From positions 62,001-126,000 of the IMG/VR virus record IMGVR_UViG_3300027844_001828: a stretch of 64,000 bases of DNA, one strand, 5' to 3'. A program made the translations under genes and the position numbers. This stretch comes from a virus. This document shows, in pieces, positions 39,158 through 46,479 of this stretch; within the stretch, counting starts at the first letter, position 1; each line of letters begins with the position of its first letter. The notes under the pieces are model-generated. The model was given only the letters and a program-made list of their open reading frames with translations. It had not been told where the DNA came from and searched no databases.

Positions 39158-39715
39158 ATGGCTAAAGTCAGAGAAAAGAAATCAACAACGTGCGTTCTAC
39201 AAAGAGATGAAAATGGATCTTGGACTGAAGTTCCAAACACTCATGCGCCAGGAGCGGCGGAAGCGCAAAAGGGAGCGGTCGATTTGGCCAGCGTAAATCC
39301 CGGTAACATCTATTGCGTTGCAAACTTGTGGCCCCCAGTTCAGGCACAGGAAATTAGAACCGTCAAGCTTATCAATCCAGATAGTGGCGAAGATGACAAT
39401 GGCGAAGAGGTGCCGACGTCAGAGCCAGTCGTTGCAACAGCGCCAACCCCGCCAGTATCGGCAACACCAGAGCCAACTCCGGCACCAGTGGCCGAAGCTC
39501 CACAGCCGACTGTGATACCAGCAGATGAGACAAAGACTGAAGCGGCTACGGAAGCGCCACAGCCAACTGTACTTGCCACCGACGAAAAGAATGGTGAAGA
39601 CGATGGTGGATTCGCCAATATATTCGAAGAAGGCAATGACGAAGACAATAAGGACGATGCTGATCTTGTCGCTGTCGTTGATGGTGAGGATGCGCCACCA
39701 TCATTGTTTGACTGA
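39158..39715 (+). CDS. hypothetical protein with SSB-like acidic tail
   Basis: After a small basic N-terminal domain, the 185-residue product has a Pro/Ala/Thr-rich linker with an internal repeat (EAPQPTVIPADE, EAPQPTVLATDE). The acidic C-terminal region contains GFANIFEEGNDED. The FxxIF(D/E)EG string is shared with the tail of the SSB-like protein at 10820. AAAGGAG precedes the ATG. Its partner or ligand is unknown. Confidence 0.75.
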   Translation: MAKVREKKSTTCVLQRDENGSWTEVPNTHAPGAAEAQKGAVDLASVNPGNIYCVANLWPPVQAQEIRTVKLINPDSGEDDNGEEVPTSEPVVATAPTPPVSATPEPTPAPVAEAPQPTVIPADETKTEAATEAPQPTVLATDEKNGEDDGGFANIFEEGNDEDNKDDADLVAVVDGEDAPPSLFD

Positions 39716-39739
39716 TAATTAGTGTATAATTGGATTGTT

Positions 39740-39772
39740 GGGAGCCCATTAAGGGCTCCCTCAATTCTTTTT
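39740..39772 (+). terminator. intrinsic terminator
   Basis: GGGAGCCC and GGGCTCCC form an 8-bp GC-rich stem with a short loop, followed by TCAATTCTTTTT. It ends the exonuclease unit 25 nt after the stop. Confidence 0.85.
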
Positions 39773-39784
39773 ACAGGGGTTATT

Positions 39785-40108
39785 ATGAAAGAGTCTTTAG
39801 ATATGTTAGATATAGGGGCTTTACCAAGATATCCAATGGGTGAAGAAGGCGCGATGGTATCTGGAAAGAAAGGACCAGCAAAAGTTTTAGGCCGGGAAGA
39901 GATGAATGCTATTTCAAAAAACGCAGGGCTACCGACTGGAGACACATCAATTCCTTTGGATGTTTTATGCCCTCTTCACGATTTAAGCATTGAAGTGTTA
40001 AGAAATATATGCGACACGGTTGCAGCAGCCAAGTCAGAGGGGCTTCAGGAAAGAACAATAATCATAAGGGATCATACAATTGGGTTTTTCGCGACTAATG
40101 CACCATGA
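39785..40108 (+). CDS. hypothetical protein
   Basis: The ATG at 39785 lies after the terminator and behind AGGGG; the longer in-frame ORF starts upstream of that hairpin. The 107-residue product has a Gly/Pro-rich start and an alpha/beta C-terminus (RTIIIRDHTIGFFATNAP). It overlaps the next gene by 4 nt (ATGA). No family recognised. Confidence 0.7.
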   Translation: MKESLDMLDIGALPRYPMGEEGAMVSGKKGPAKVLGREEMNAISKNAGLPTGDTSIPLDVLCPLHDLSIEVLRNICDTVAAAKSEGLQERTIIIRDHTIGFFATNAP

Positions 40109-40746
40109 TAACAGTTGATAGGTTATATTTTGGAGATGACTACGAAAAGATTGAGAGAATCAATTTTTTACAAGTTGTGAAATACATCAAACTTGCAAAG
40201 GATCTTTCTGACCCTTTGCTGTTTGTTAGTTCGTCAAAAGTTTTTGATAGAAGTGTTGATCAGTTGTATGATGAAGATACCAAGCCGAACCCAACAGACA
40301 TTTGTGGGAAATTCATTTCTGAATCTGAGAAGAGAGTTTTAGACTATGAACATGGATATGTTTATAGAATTCAAGATTCTATTTCCGATCACATTGAAGA
40401 CTTCAAGGCATTGGCGAGGGAACAAGATCCGTCATTCTCTTCAAAAGAATCGATGTGCCCAATAGATTTCGACTTGTCAATACCGAATGCCGATGCCAAC
40501 TCCTGGTTAATCGGTCAACATAAGATTACTCACATTTGCTCACCATATCAATTTGATATGACAGCTATGTGGGCGGTCCTTGGAGACGGTGGTACTTGCA
40601 GGCTTGATGAAGAGCCGTTTTCTTTTAGAGGCCATGTCGGCCATTTGTTTTCAAAGTATTATAGCAATGATAGAGATAAGTACGAGGATTTTGCTGAATG
40701 GAATAAGAAGAAGGCTATTAAGAAGTTATCTTCATTAAAGGACTGA
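40105..40746 (+). CDS. possible partial NAD(P)-sugar reductase (RmlD-like)
   Basis: The 213-residue product contains LLFVSSSKVFDRSVDQLYDEDTKPNPTDICGKF followed by SEKRVLDY and a YRIQ strand. This resembles the middle of RmlD/extended SDR enzymes (STDYVFDG...E-x-D-x-x-P-x-x-x-YG-x-SK). The N-terminal GxxGxxG dinucleotide-binding part is missing and the Tyr-x3-Lys is not intact (ICGKF), so it is probably not an active SDR. The start overlaps the previous gene by 4 nt. Confidence 0.7.
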   Translation: MITVDRLYFGDDYEKIERINFLQVVKYIKLAKDLSDPLLFVSSSKVFDRSVDQLYDEDTKPNPTDICGKFISESEKRVLDYEHGYVYRIQDSISDHIEDFKALAREQDPSFSSKESMCPIDFDLSIPNADANSWLIGQHKITHICSPYQFDMTAMWAVLGDGGTCRLDEEPFSFRGHVGHLFSKYYSNDRDKYEDFAEWNKKKAIKKLSSLKD

Positions 40747-40747
40747 G

Positions 40748-40990
40748 ATGAAACCATCAGAAAAACCAGCGTACTCACCGGATCACGAATCTGTCGATAA
40801 GAGAATTGATGAGGGGCGTGAGGAAATGAAAAACCTGAAAGATAAGGTAGCACCTACAACCGGGTATTTAGATACTCAATTGTTCCCAGGAAAACCTAAG
40901 ATAGCCCCATATGAAGAACCATATTCATTCCCAGACGACCAGCCAGGAACTAAAACTACAGAAGAGTCTGTACAAGAGGAGGTTGATTGA
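40748..40990 (+). CDS. small hydrophilic protein
   Basis: The 80-residue product is Pro/Glu/Lys-rich with no clear globular core (KPSEKPAYSPDHE, FPGKPKIAPYEEPYSFPDD). It starts 1 nt after the previous stop with AAAGGA upstream. Probably disordered. No family recognised. Confidence 0.65.
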   Translation: MKPSEKPAYSPDHESVDKRIDEGREEMKNLKDKVAPTTGYLDTQLFPGKPKIAPYEEPYSFPDDQPGTKTTEESVQEEVD

Positions 40991-41450
40991 CCCTCTTGTG
41001 AAAGAGGCAAAAAATCTTCAGTTATATGATCCATGGCAGATAAGATTAGTCAAGCAGATCAATAAAGAGCTTGAAAATCTTGAAAACGCAGATATTTGTA
41101 CCGTTTGTCATGGTATTGGCGCGGTTTTCCACAAAATAGTTGAAAATTACCCGGAAAGCTTCTCAAAAATAGACCCAAGAGCTTTTTCAAGCGGAATTTG
41201 CGTCGATTGTTCGGGATTTGGTATCATTTTCCAAACTGAGACTACAAATAGTTGTATTTATCCATCAGGGGACGTTCAAATTGGGATACATGACGAAGTT
41301 ATCTGTCCTCAATGCGGACTTAACCTAATTTGGTTCTTAAACGAAGACGACGAAAACGGAGACCTTTTTTACTCTGCCAAATGTCACGGAAAAAGATATT
41401 ATCTGAGACCAAGTTGTTATAATTTGACTCAGCAACGGGAAGCCACGTGA
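40983..41450 (+). CDS. zinc-knuckle protein
   Basis: The frame has three Cys pairs, CTVCHGIG, CVDCSGFG and CPQCG, the first two resembling the CxxCxGxG repeats of DnaJ-type zinc fingers. A TTG at 40983 directly after AGGAGG, a GTG at 40998, or an ATG at 40911 without a ribosome site could each be the start. I chose 40983 because it lies just behind that ribosome-site sequence. About 155 residues. A fold or binding role is likely; no enzyme motif seen. Confidence 0.7.
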   Translation: MIDPLVKEAKNLQLYDPWQIRLVKQINKELENLENADICTVCHGIGAVFHKIVENYPESFSKIDPRAFSSGICVDCSGFGIIFQTETTNSCIYPSGDVQIGIHDEVICPQCGLNLIWFLNEDDENGDLFYSAKCHGKRYYLRPSCYNLTQQREAT

Positions 41451-41462
41451 CAGGAGGAAGAC

Positions 41463-41489
41463 GGTTACATTTAGAATTAAAGTGTAACC
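41463..41489 (+). terminator. hairpin before tail gene
   Basis: GGTTACA and TGTAACC pair, with TTT/AAA extending the stem inside. It lies between the zinc-knuckle gene and the Ser/Cys-rich gene. No strong T run follows, so it may be a processing site instead. Confidence 0.5.
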
Positions 41490-41504
41490 AAAACCCTTCT
41501 GTTA

Positions 41505-43175
41505 ATGAAAGCTACAACAAAACAATACAATTCAAAAGGCGCATACCTAGAAGATTCTTCCTCGATTGACATTGGGGCAGTAGTTTCGGCGGCTTCCGAT
41601 AAGGGGCCATTTATATTTTCTCTGGATGTGAAAGATGCTTCTTATGCGTCTTCAATATCCCTTGAAATAGTCTCATCACATAATGTAGACACTACCGAAG
41701 GATTCTTTCAGTATTATATCAGTAGGGATGTGATCACTTCCTTTGAAGACATCGTTAAAAAAGAGGGAAATCTAAATTCCCCCTTCAGCGTTGACAATGT
41801 AACAGACACAACTTCCGAATACATCTATATATGGATCGATCCATCAAAGATTAGTCTTTTAGGTCCCTCGTTCTTTTCGTTAAATTGGGACTTTGATTAT
41901 ATCGATGCCTCATCAAGCTCTTCTTCATCATCAAGTACAATCCACGCCCCGTTCAAAACACTTAAGAAGAATGTTTTGGCAAAATGCAAGGCTATTGATT
42001 GTGCATACATAAATTTCAAACTGGACCTCGAAGTTGGTGAGTACGCTACTCTGTACATAAATGGAGTTGCGTTTTCTATTGAAAACAATGGTGGAACAAT
42101 TGGGATAAATGATACATGGTTCTATAATGATGATTATTCCAATGATATAGTTGTTGGTGCTGAGACATATACCTTCACCCAGATAGAACAAGCGAGTTTG
42201 TTTTTCAGAGCCCACAGACAGGGTGACTGTACCGCAGAAGATAACCTGAATCTACTAAACAATGCAGATCTAGAACTCGTTGACGGAGACTTCTTATTAC
42301 TTTTTAGCGGTGAAGATGAGGTCAATGATTTAATCGATCTACTTGATGGTGACGAATTAAACCTGGAAGGTGGCGACAACTTGGCCATGTTTGGAAGTAG
42401 CTCGTCAAGTTGTTCATCCAGTAGTTCTTCATCCTGTAGTAGCGTTTCCTGTAGTAGCTCTTCAAGTTGCAGTAGTTCAAGCTGCTCATGCAGTAGCTCA
42501 TCCTGTAGTTCGTCATCCTGTAGTTCGTCAAGTTGTAGTTCAAGCTGTAGTTCTTCAAGCTGTAGTTCTTCAAGTTGTAGTTGCTCAAGCAGTTCGTGTA
42601 GCTCTTTAAGCTGTAGTTTAAGCTGTAGTTCATCCTCAAGTTCATGTAGCAGTTCATGTAGCAGTTCATGCAGTAGCTGGGTAAGTATCTCAAGTTCATG
42701 TAGATCATCGTCCTCATCTGGATATAATTGTGACGGATGCGATGAGAGCCCATTTGAATTGAGTGGAGAATTCGGTGGATGGTACCCATCTAACGCCAGC
42801 AAGGATTGGGAGACAGTGTGTAGCGGATGTGGCGGAACAGTTTATACGTTCCAGTGGGCAGACACTCAAGGCACCGGACCATTGGTTAACTGGTACGTTT
42901 GTGGATCGTCCATAACCTGGGAAGCATATTATTACCAGACCGCCGAAGATTGCTATACTCAGAGTGAGATTCCATGGGTCTCTGGATCGGTCGCAACATT
43001 GAATCGATACTTAGTTTCCAACGATGAACTTTGTGGTCCAGTACAAATTTATGCTCCGACAGTGAGTTCTTCGGTGTTTAATTGCTCAAGTTCAAGTAGT
43101 AGTTCTTCATCATCCTCAAGTTGTTCAAGCTGGTTTAGCAGTTCAAGTTGCTCATGCAGTTCAAGTAGTTCATAA
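41505..43175 (+). CDS. Ser/Cys-rich tail or adhesin protein
   Basis: This 556-residue protein has an N-terminal beta-rich domain (residues 1-140) related to the minus-strand protein at 5692. A short poly-Ser hinge, a second beta domain (about 155-290), a 110-residue low-complexity tract of Ser and Cys (from about DNA 42390 to 42715) and a Trp/Gly/Cys-rich domain (GYNCDGCDESPF) follow. It ends in a second Ser/Cys tract. The Cys spacing (every 3-6 residues) could allow disulphide or metal cross-linking outside the cell. No signal peptide is seen. The following genes encode tail-type modules, so a virion surface role is inferred. Confidence 0.8.
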   Translation: MKATTKQYNSKGAYLEDSSSIDIGAVVSAASDKGPFIFSLDVKDASYASSISLEIVSSHNVDTTEGFFQYYISRDVITSFEDIVKKEGNLNSPFSVDNVTDTTSEYIYIWIDPSKISLLGPSFFSLNWDFDYIDASSSSSSSSSTIHAPFKTLKKNVLAKCKAIDCAYINFKLDLEVGEYATLYINGVAFSIENNGGTIGINDTWFYNDDYSNDIVVGAETYTFTQIEQASLFFRAHRQGDCTAEDNLNLLNNADLELVDGDFLLLFSGEDEVNDLIDLLDGDELNLEGGDNLAMFGSSSSSCSSSSSSSCSSVSCSSSSSCSSSSCSCSSSSCSSSSCSSSSCSSSCSSSSCSSSSCSCSSSSCSSLSCSLSCSSSSSSCSSSCSSSCSSWVSISSSCRSSSSSGYNCDGCDESPFELSGEFGGWYPSNASKDWETVCSGCGGTVYTFQWADTQGTGPLVNWYVCGSSITWEAYYYQTAEDCYTQSEIPWVSGSVATLNRYLVSNDELCGPVQIYAPTVSSSVFNCSSSSSSSSSSSSCSSWFSSSSCSCSSSSS

Positions 43176-43186
43176 AAGGAGATTCT

Positions 43187-43240
43187 ATGACTAAAAAAGA
43201 ATTAAACATGGAAATCCAGGTGATAAAAAATGGCCGATAA
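43187..43240 (+). CDS. 17-residue leader peptide
   Basis: An ATG with a good AAGGAG upstream opens a 17-codon frame ending at 43240, 11 nt inside the next gene. The next gene itself has only a weak ribosome site, so reading this leader probably delivers ribosomes to it. Confidence 0.4.
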   Translation: MTKKELNMEIQVIKNGR

Positions 43241-43676
43241 GAGACTAATACAATTAAATGAAACCACCAAATTAGACGATCTCGATCTGGTCTATTCTAC
43301 GGGTCCAGTCTCTTCGGATGCCGCGATCACTCTGAAGGTATTAAGAGACTTGGTAAATCCTGTTGAGACAATCGTTGATAAGAGCGTTAGTTATAATGTG
43401 TTACCGGCGGACTGTGATGGGGGTTGGTTTTCTAATAAGAATGCATGGACCTCGGTTAATTTTTCATTGCCAGAGGCCTCTGATAATTTAACTATAGGGT
43501 TCATTGTCGAGGAAAGCGAACAATTAATAATAACTCCAACGGTAAATGATAAGGTGGCCTTCATAAATACGATTGATGGTGATGATATTAGAAGCAATAC
43601 GATTGGAGACTCTGTTTTCTTAAGAGCTACAAATAATGACTGGTATATAGTGTACTTAGGTGGGAGTTGGACATAA
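43230..43676 (+). CDS. tail-fibre-type module protein 1
   Basis: The 148-residue product begins MADKRLIQLNETTKLDDLDLVYS and continues with WFSNKNAWTSVNFSLPEA, IGFIVEESEQLIITP and a closing VFLRATNNDWYIVYLGGSW. These blocks recur in the proteins at 43676 and 46480. The pattern resembles short phage tail-fibre or head-decoration proteins. It is coupled to the next gene by a TAATG overlap. Confidence 0.75.
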   Translation: MADKRLIQLNETTKLDDLDLVYSTGPVSSDAAITLKVLRDLVNPVETIVDKSVSYNVLPADCDGGWFSNKNAWTSVNFSLPEASDNLTIGFIVEESEQLIITPTVNDKVAFINTIDGDDIRSNTIGDSVFLRATNNDWYIVYLGGSWT

Positions 43677-44137
43677 TGGCTGATCAGACTATTCCAAGTT
43701 TAACAGAGGCGACCACAGTATTCGATGCAGACCTTGTATATGTCGCCAGAAAGGGCCTTCAGGGGGGCTTTTCCGATAATCATGCAACTGTGGCCACACT
43801 TGGCCGATTTTTGCGTACAGGCCAAACAGAAGAGAAATCTTCAAATTATGTAATAAGCGTAGCAGAATGTGATAAAAGATGGTTTTCCAATAAGGATTCA
43901 ACACTGTCGATTGAGTTCTCTTTACCACCCGCCGCCGATGGATTAGAAGTTGGTATCGTTTTGGAAGAGAATGAGTCTGTAGTTGTGGCCCCACAAGGGA
44001 CCGATACTTTATTCCCCACCGGAGTATCAGACGGTGTCAAGATAACCGCTTCCTTGGCTGGAGCAACTGTTTATCTACGAGGATTCTCAGAAGGGTGGTG
44101 CATTCTATCCGAAGTTGGCACCTGGGTCACTGTATAA
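43676..44137 (+). CDS. tail-fibre-type module protein 2
   Basis: The ATG at 43676 overlaps the previous stop (TAATG) and has GGGAG upstream. The 153-residue product repeats the module: IPSLTEATTVFDADLVYVAR, RWFSNKDSTLSIEFSLPPA, GIVLEENESVVVAP and TVYLRGFSEGWCILSEVGTW. It is a paralogue of the neighbour and of the N-terminus of the tailspike-like protein at 46480. Confidence 0.75.
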   Translation: MADQTIPSLTEATTVFDADLVYVARKGLQGGFSDNHATVATLGRFLRTGQTEEKSSNYVISVAECDKRWFSNKDSTLSIEFSLPPAADGLEVGIVLEENESVVVAPQGTDTLFPTGVSDGVKITASLAGATVYLRGFSEGWCILSEVGTWVTV

Positions 44138-44174
44138 TGTGAGACAATAGTTAATACAGTCTGGAAATCATACA

Positions 44175-45122
44175 ATGAGAAAACGCACAGCTGCCTTGAA
44201 GCATTGGGTTTCAATACTAATCACATTCATGCTCAAATATGGGCCTACCCTTAGAAACCACATTGATAAAATAGGTGGATATTGGGATGGTCCCTTAGAC
44301 AAGTATGGATATTTCCTACATATTAAAAAGTTCGAGGGTTTTTCAAAAAAGACGTTGAGTGAAAAAATCCTTCCATTAATGACTGATTTTGAGATTCACC
44401 CCTTATACAACCGAGACTTCTTCCAAGGCCTGACAGAAGGCCTTGGGGAGAAGGTCCAAAGCCCTTCCCACCGAATTTCTTTTTTTAACAGGACAGAATT
44501 GTTCGAATTTTTAGAATCTGGTGATCATGGATTCAATATTAGCTTTAATAATCAGAAGTATTATAGAAGTCGGACCAATAGCGTATATCTATTTAATTTG
44601 CCGAGGAAGGGAGAGATTGATAGATACTTTGCCGGAGTGTTGTCTTCTGGAGAGATTTGTTATGACAAAAAAGACCAGTTAGTATGTAGAGTCAACATAT
44701 TATGTAAAAGTGAATTAGAAAAATTTGGAATTCTTTACGAAGAAGTTAAAAACAGGTTGACAATCAGCCCCTTTTATGTTATGTTGTTTGCTGGTGAGTT
44801 GCCATTCGAGATTTTTTCGGCCTGGGTTAAGGCTATTGAGGAAACAAGTGGTAGATCATTGAGACGGGCCTCATATGACGCCTTGATTCACTGGAGACTG
44901 ATTTTCGGTAAAAAGCACTTTAAGCCGGGTCCATTCCCGTTCCTTTCCGCAAGGGAAAGCTACTACAGATTTGGCCCTCATTCCGTTAAGAAGTTGGAGG
45001 TTGAATTAAAGGGAAAAAGATTCGATTTTGTTGATAAAAGGATCATCAAAAGGTGTCACAGGTGGTATAATATGAGTAACGTCCAAATTGGCGAAAAACA
45101 AGACCAAAACAGTCTAAATTAA
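44175..45122 (+). CDS. hypothetical protein, possible degenerate LAGLIDADG-type endonuclease
   Basis: The 315-residue product has a central DRYFAGVLSSGEICYDKKDQL and, later, YVMLFAGELPFEIFSAWVKAIEE. The first loosely resembles a LAGLIDADG helix followed by a strand, but the catalytic acidic residue is not clear. The protein is basic and Phe/Tyr-rich. It sits between tail genes, a common place for inserted homing endonucleases. The ribosome site is poor. Another function is quite possible. Confidence 0.6.
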   Translation: MRKRTAALKHWVSILITFMLKYGPTLRNHIDKIGGYWDGPLDKYGYFLHIKKFEGFSKKTLSEKILPLMTDFEIHPLYNRDFFQGLTEGLGEKVQSPSHRISFFNRTELFEFLESGDHGFNISFNNQKYYRSRTNSVYLFNLPRKGEIDRYFAGVLSSGEICYDKKDQLVCRVNILCKSELEKFGILYEEVKNRLTISPFYVMLFAGELPFEIFSAWVKAIEETSGRSLRRASYDALIHWRLIFGKKHFKPGPFPFLSARESYYRFGPHSVKKLEVELKGKRFDFVDKRIIKRCHRWYNMSNVQIGEKQDQNSLN

Positions 45123-45133
45123 AGGGAATTAGT

Positions 45134-45274
45134 ATGACCACATTCAAGACAAAAATCAGCGACCTATTCGGAAAAGAAAAGGCGCTATTATCATTTACGG
45201 AGCGAGAAGTCTCCGCTTCACCCACCGGTTCTTCCAAGACCAAGCATCGCATCGCATCGCATTGCAATCATTGA
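45134..45274 (+). pseudogene. N-terminal part of a frame-disrupted VWA-like gene
   Basis: A 46-codon frame starts at ATG 45134 (MTTFKTKISDLFGKEKALL) and stops at 45272 just after a GCATC repeat. The next frame (45288) carries the continuing sequence. Removing two 5-bp units, or adding one, would join the two frames and give KHRIAIIDRSGSM, a normal VWA metal-site motif. I therefore read it as the first part of one gene. Confidence 0.6.
45244..45263 (+). repeat. pentanucleotide repeat (GCATC)3-GCATT
   Basis: Three perfect copies of GCATC and one variant copy occur in tandem inside the VWA-like gene, exactly where the reading frame changes. A change of one or two units alters the frame. Confidence 0.85.
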
Positions 45275-45287
45275 TCGTTCAGGATCT

Positions 45288-45734
45288 ATGTATTATGACA
45301 TGGAAGACCTAAAGGGATGCATCAAGAAAGTTTTCGATTATCTTGTTTTAGGGAAACAGGGCGATGCCGATATAGCCAACGTCTTGAAAGAGTCCAAGGC
45401 CGATAGTCTTGGTACGTTAACAAAGAATGGACTCCAATCCGCTGACAAGGAAAAGGCAATTGCGGCACTTGTAAATGCTGATAAGAAGTTGAACAAGTAT
45501 ATCAATGATCTCTACATGGATAATGTCTTTTCGATCTTATTTTACATGGGGTCATTCGGTATGGTTCCAGACGATAGGAATGCACGAGCGTTGGACGCAG
45601 AAGAGTTCAAGACAAAGTGTCCAGATGCGAAAATTGGCAAGAATGAGGCGGACGGGATCTTCTTCGCCCTTGACAATGATGTGAACTTCGGTATTGTAAG
45701 TGAACGTCGGTACGTATCGATGGATAGAAAATAA
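45288..45734 (+). pseudogene. C-terminal part of the VWA-like gene
   Basis: The open frame runs upstream of the ATG at 45288 and reads IAIIDRSGSM, the DxSGSM metal-site (MIDAS) motif of von Willebrand A domains, before MEDLKGCIKKVFDYLV. No start codon with a ribosome site serves this frame alone. The 148 residues after the ATG are helical and shorter than a usual VWA domain. The gene could be switched off in this genome, or expressed by slippage. VWA proteins bind ligands through the metal site. Confidence 0.6.
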
Positions 45735-45746
45735 TAGAGGCTGAAT

Positions 45747-45764
45747 GGGGGCCAACCGGCCCCC
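45747..45764 (+). terminator. GC-rich hairpin
   Basis: GGGGGCC-aacc-GGCCCCC is a perfect 7-bp stem with a 4-nt loop, 13 nt after the VWA-like gene. There is no long T run. It makes the ATG at 45745, which lies at its edge, an unlikely start for the next gene. Confidence 0.65.
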
Positions 45765-45792
45765 TAAGCTTTCCAACGATAGGGTCTATGAA

Positions 45793-46461
45793 ATGGAAAT
45801 AGAGCATATTTATTGTAAGAAATGTGGAAAAAACAAGGGGCGGCAACCATCTTTGACTGTCAACCCAATATATTGCGAAGATTGTCGTAAAGGAATCGTA
45901 CCAGAGGATTTTGAGGGAAGCGTTGCAATTTGCATGCTTGGGAAAGCTGGATGCGGAAAAGACACAGTAGCCGACTACCTATGTAGAAATGAACAATTCA
46001 TTAGGATGGCTCTTGCAGATCCAATTAGGGATATTGTTCAAATAGCCCTTGTCAAAGACCATGAAAGCATATGGGACCGAGACAAAAGAGAGGAAGAGCT
46101 TGAAGATTTCCCAGGTTTTACGGTAAGGAAATTGTTACAACTTGTTGGTACAGAGTTGTTTAGGAAAAATGTATCAGAAGACATTTGGGTTCGGAACCTA
46201 ATCCAAAGGCTTGAGCCTGGAAGGAACTATGTTATTACAGACGTGAGATTTCCCAATGAGCTTGATCAGATCCGCAATGAATTTGGCGGCAAGACGATAT
46301 TTGTTAAAGTCGTTCGAGAGGGATGTGAGGGAAAAGACGTTGGAATACAGAATCACGAGTCCGAAAGCTATGACCTTGAAGGCGATATAGTCATAGATAA
46401 TAATGGCTCATTAAAGGATTTGGAGAGGAAAATTGAGAAGGATCTTGTAGAACTAATTTAA
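45793..46461 (+). CDS. deoxynucleoside monophosphate kinase
   Basis: The P-loop GKAGCGKDTVADYL is followed by MALADPIRDIVQIAL, LLQLVGTELFRKN, DIWVRNL and ITDVRFPNELDQI. This is the pattern of phage dNMP kinases (T4 gp1-like). A zinc-knuckle-like N-terminus (CKKC and CEDC) of about 40 residues is an unusual addition. I place the start at ATG 45793, with AGGG 8 nt upstream and past the hairpin; an earlier in-frame ATG is at 45745. It fits the nucleotide-supply set (ThyX, dUTPase, nucleotidase). Confidence 0.85.
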   Translation: MEIEHIYCKKCGKNKGRQPSLTVNPIYCEDCRKGIVPEDFEGSVAICMLGKAGCGKDTVADYLCRNEQFIRMALADPIRDIVQIALVKDHESIWDRDKREEELEDFPGFTVRKLLQLVGTELFRKNVSEDIWVRNLIQRLEPGRNYVITDVRFPNELDQIRNEFGGKTIFVKVVREGCEGKDVGIQNHESESYDLEGDIVIDNNGSLKDLERKIEKDLVELI

Positions 46462-46479
46462 CCAATTAGAGATACAAGA

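Noticed and set aside
39340-39945. 201-codon minus-strand ORF
   Set aside because: It spans a plus-strand terminator and two plus-strand genes; composition is the antisense of the Pro/Ala/Glu linker.
42134-42802. Long minus-strand ORFs opposite the Ser/Cys tract
   Set aside because: They are antisense readings of Ser/Cys codons giving Leu/Glu or Tyr/Asn repeats, with no ribosome site.
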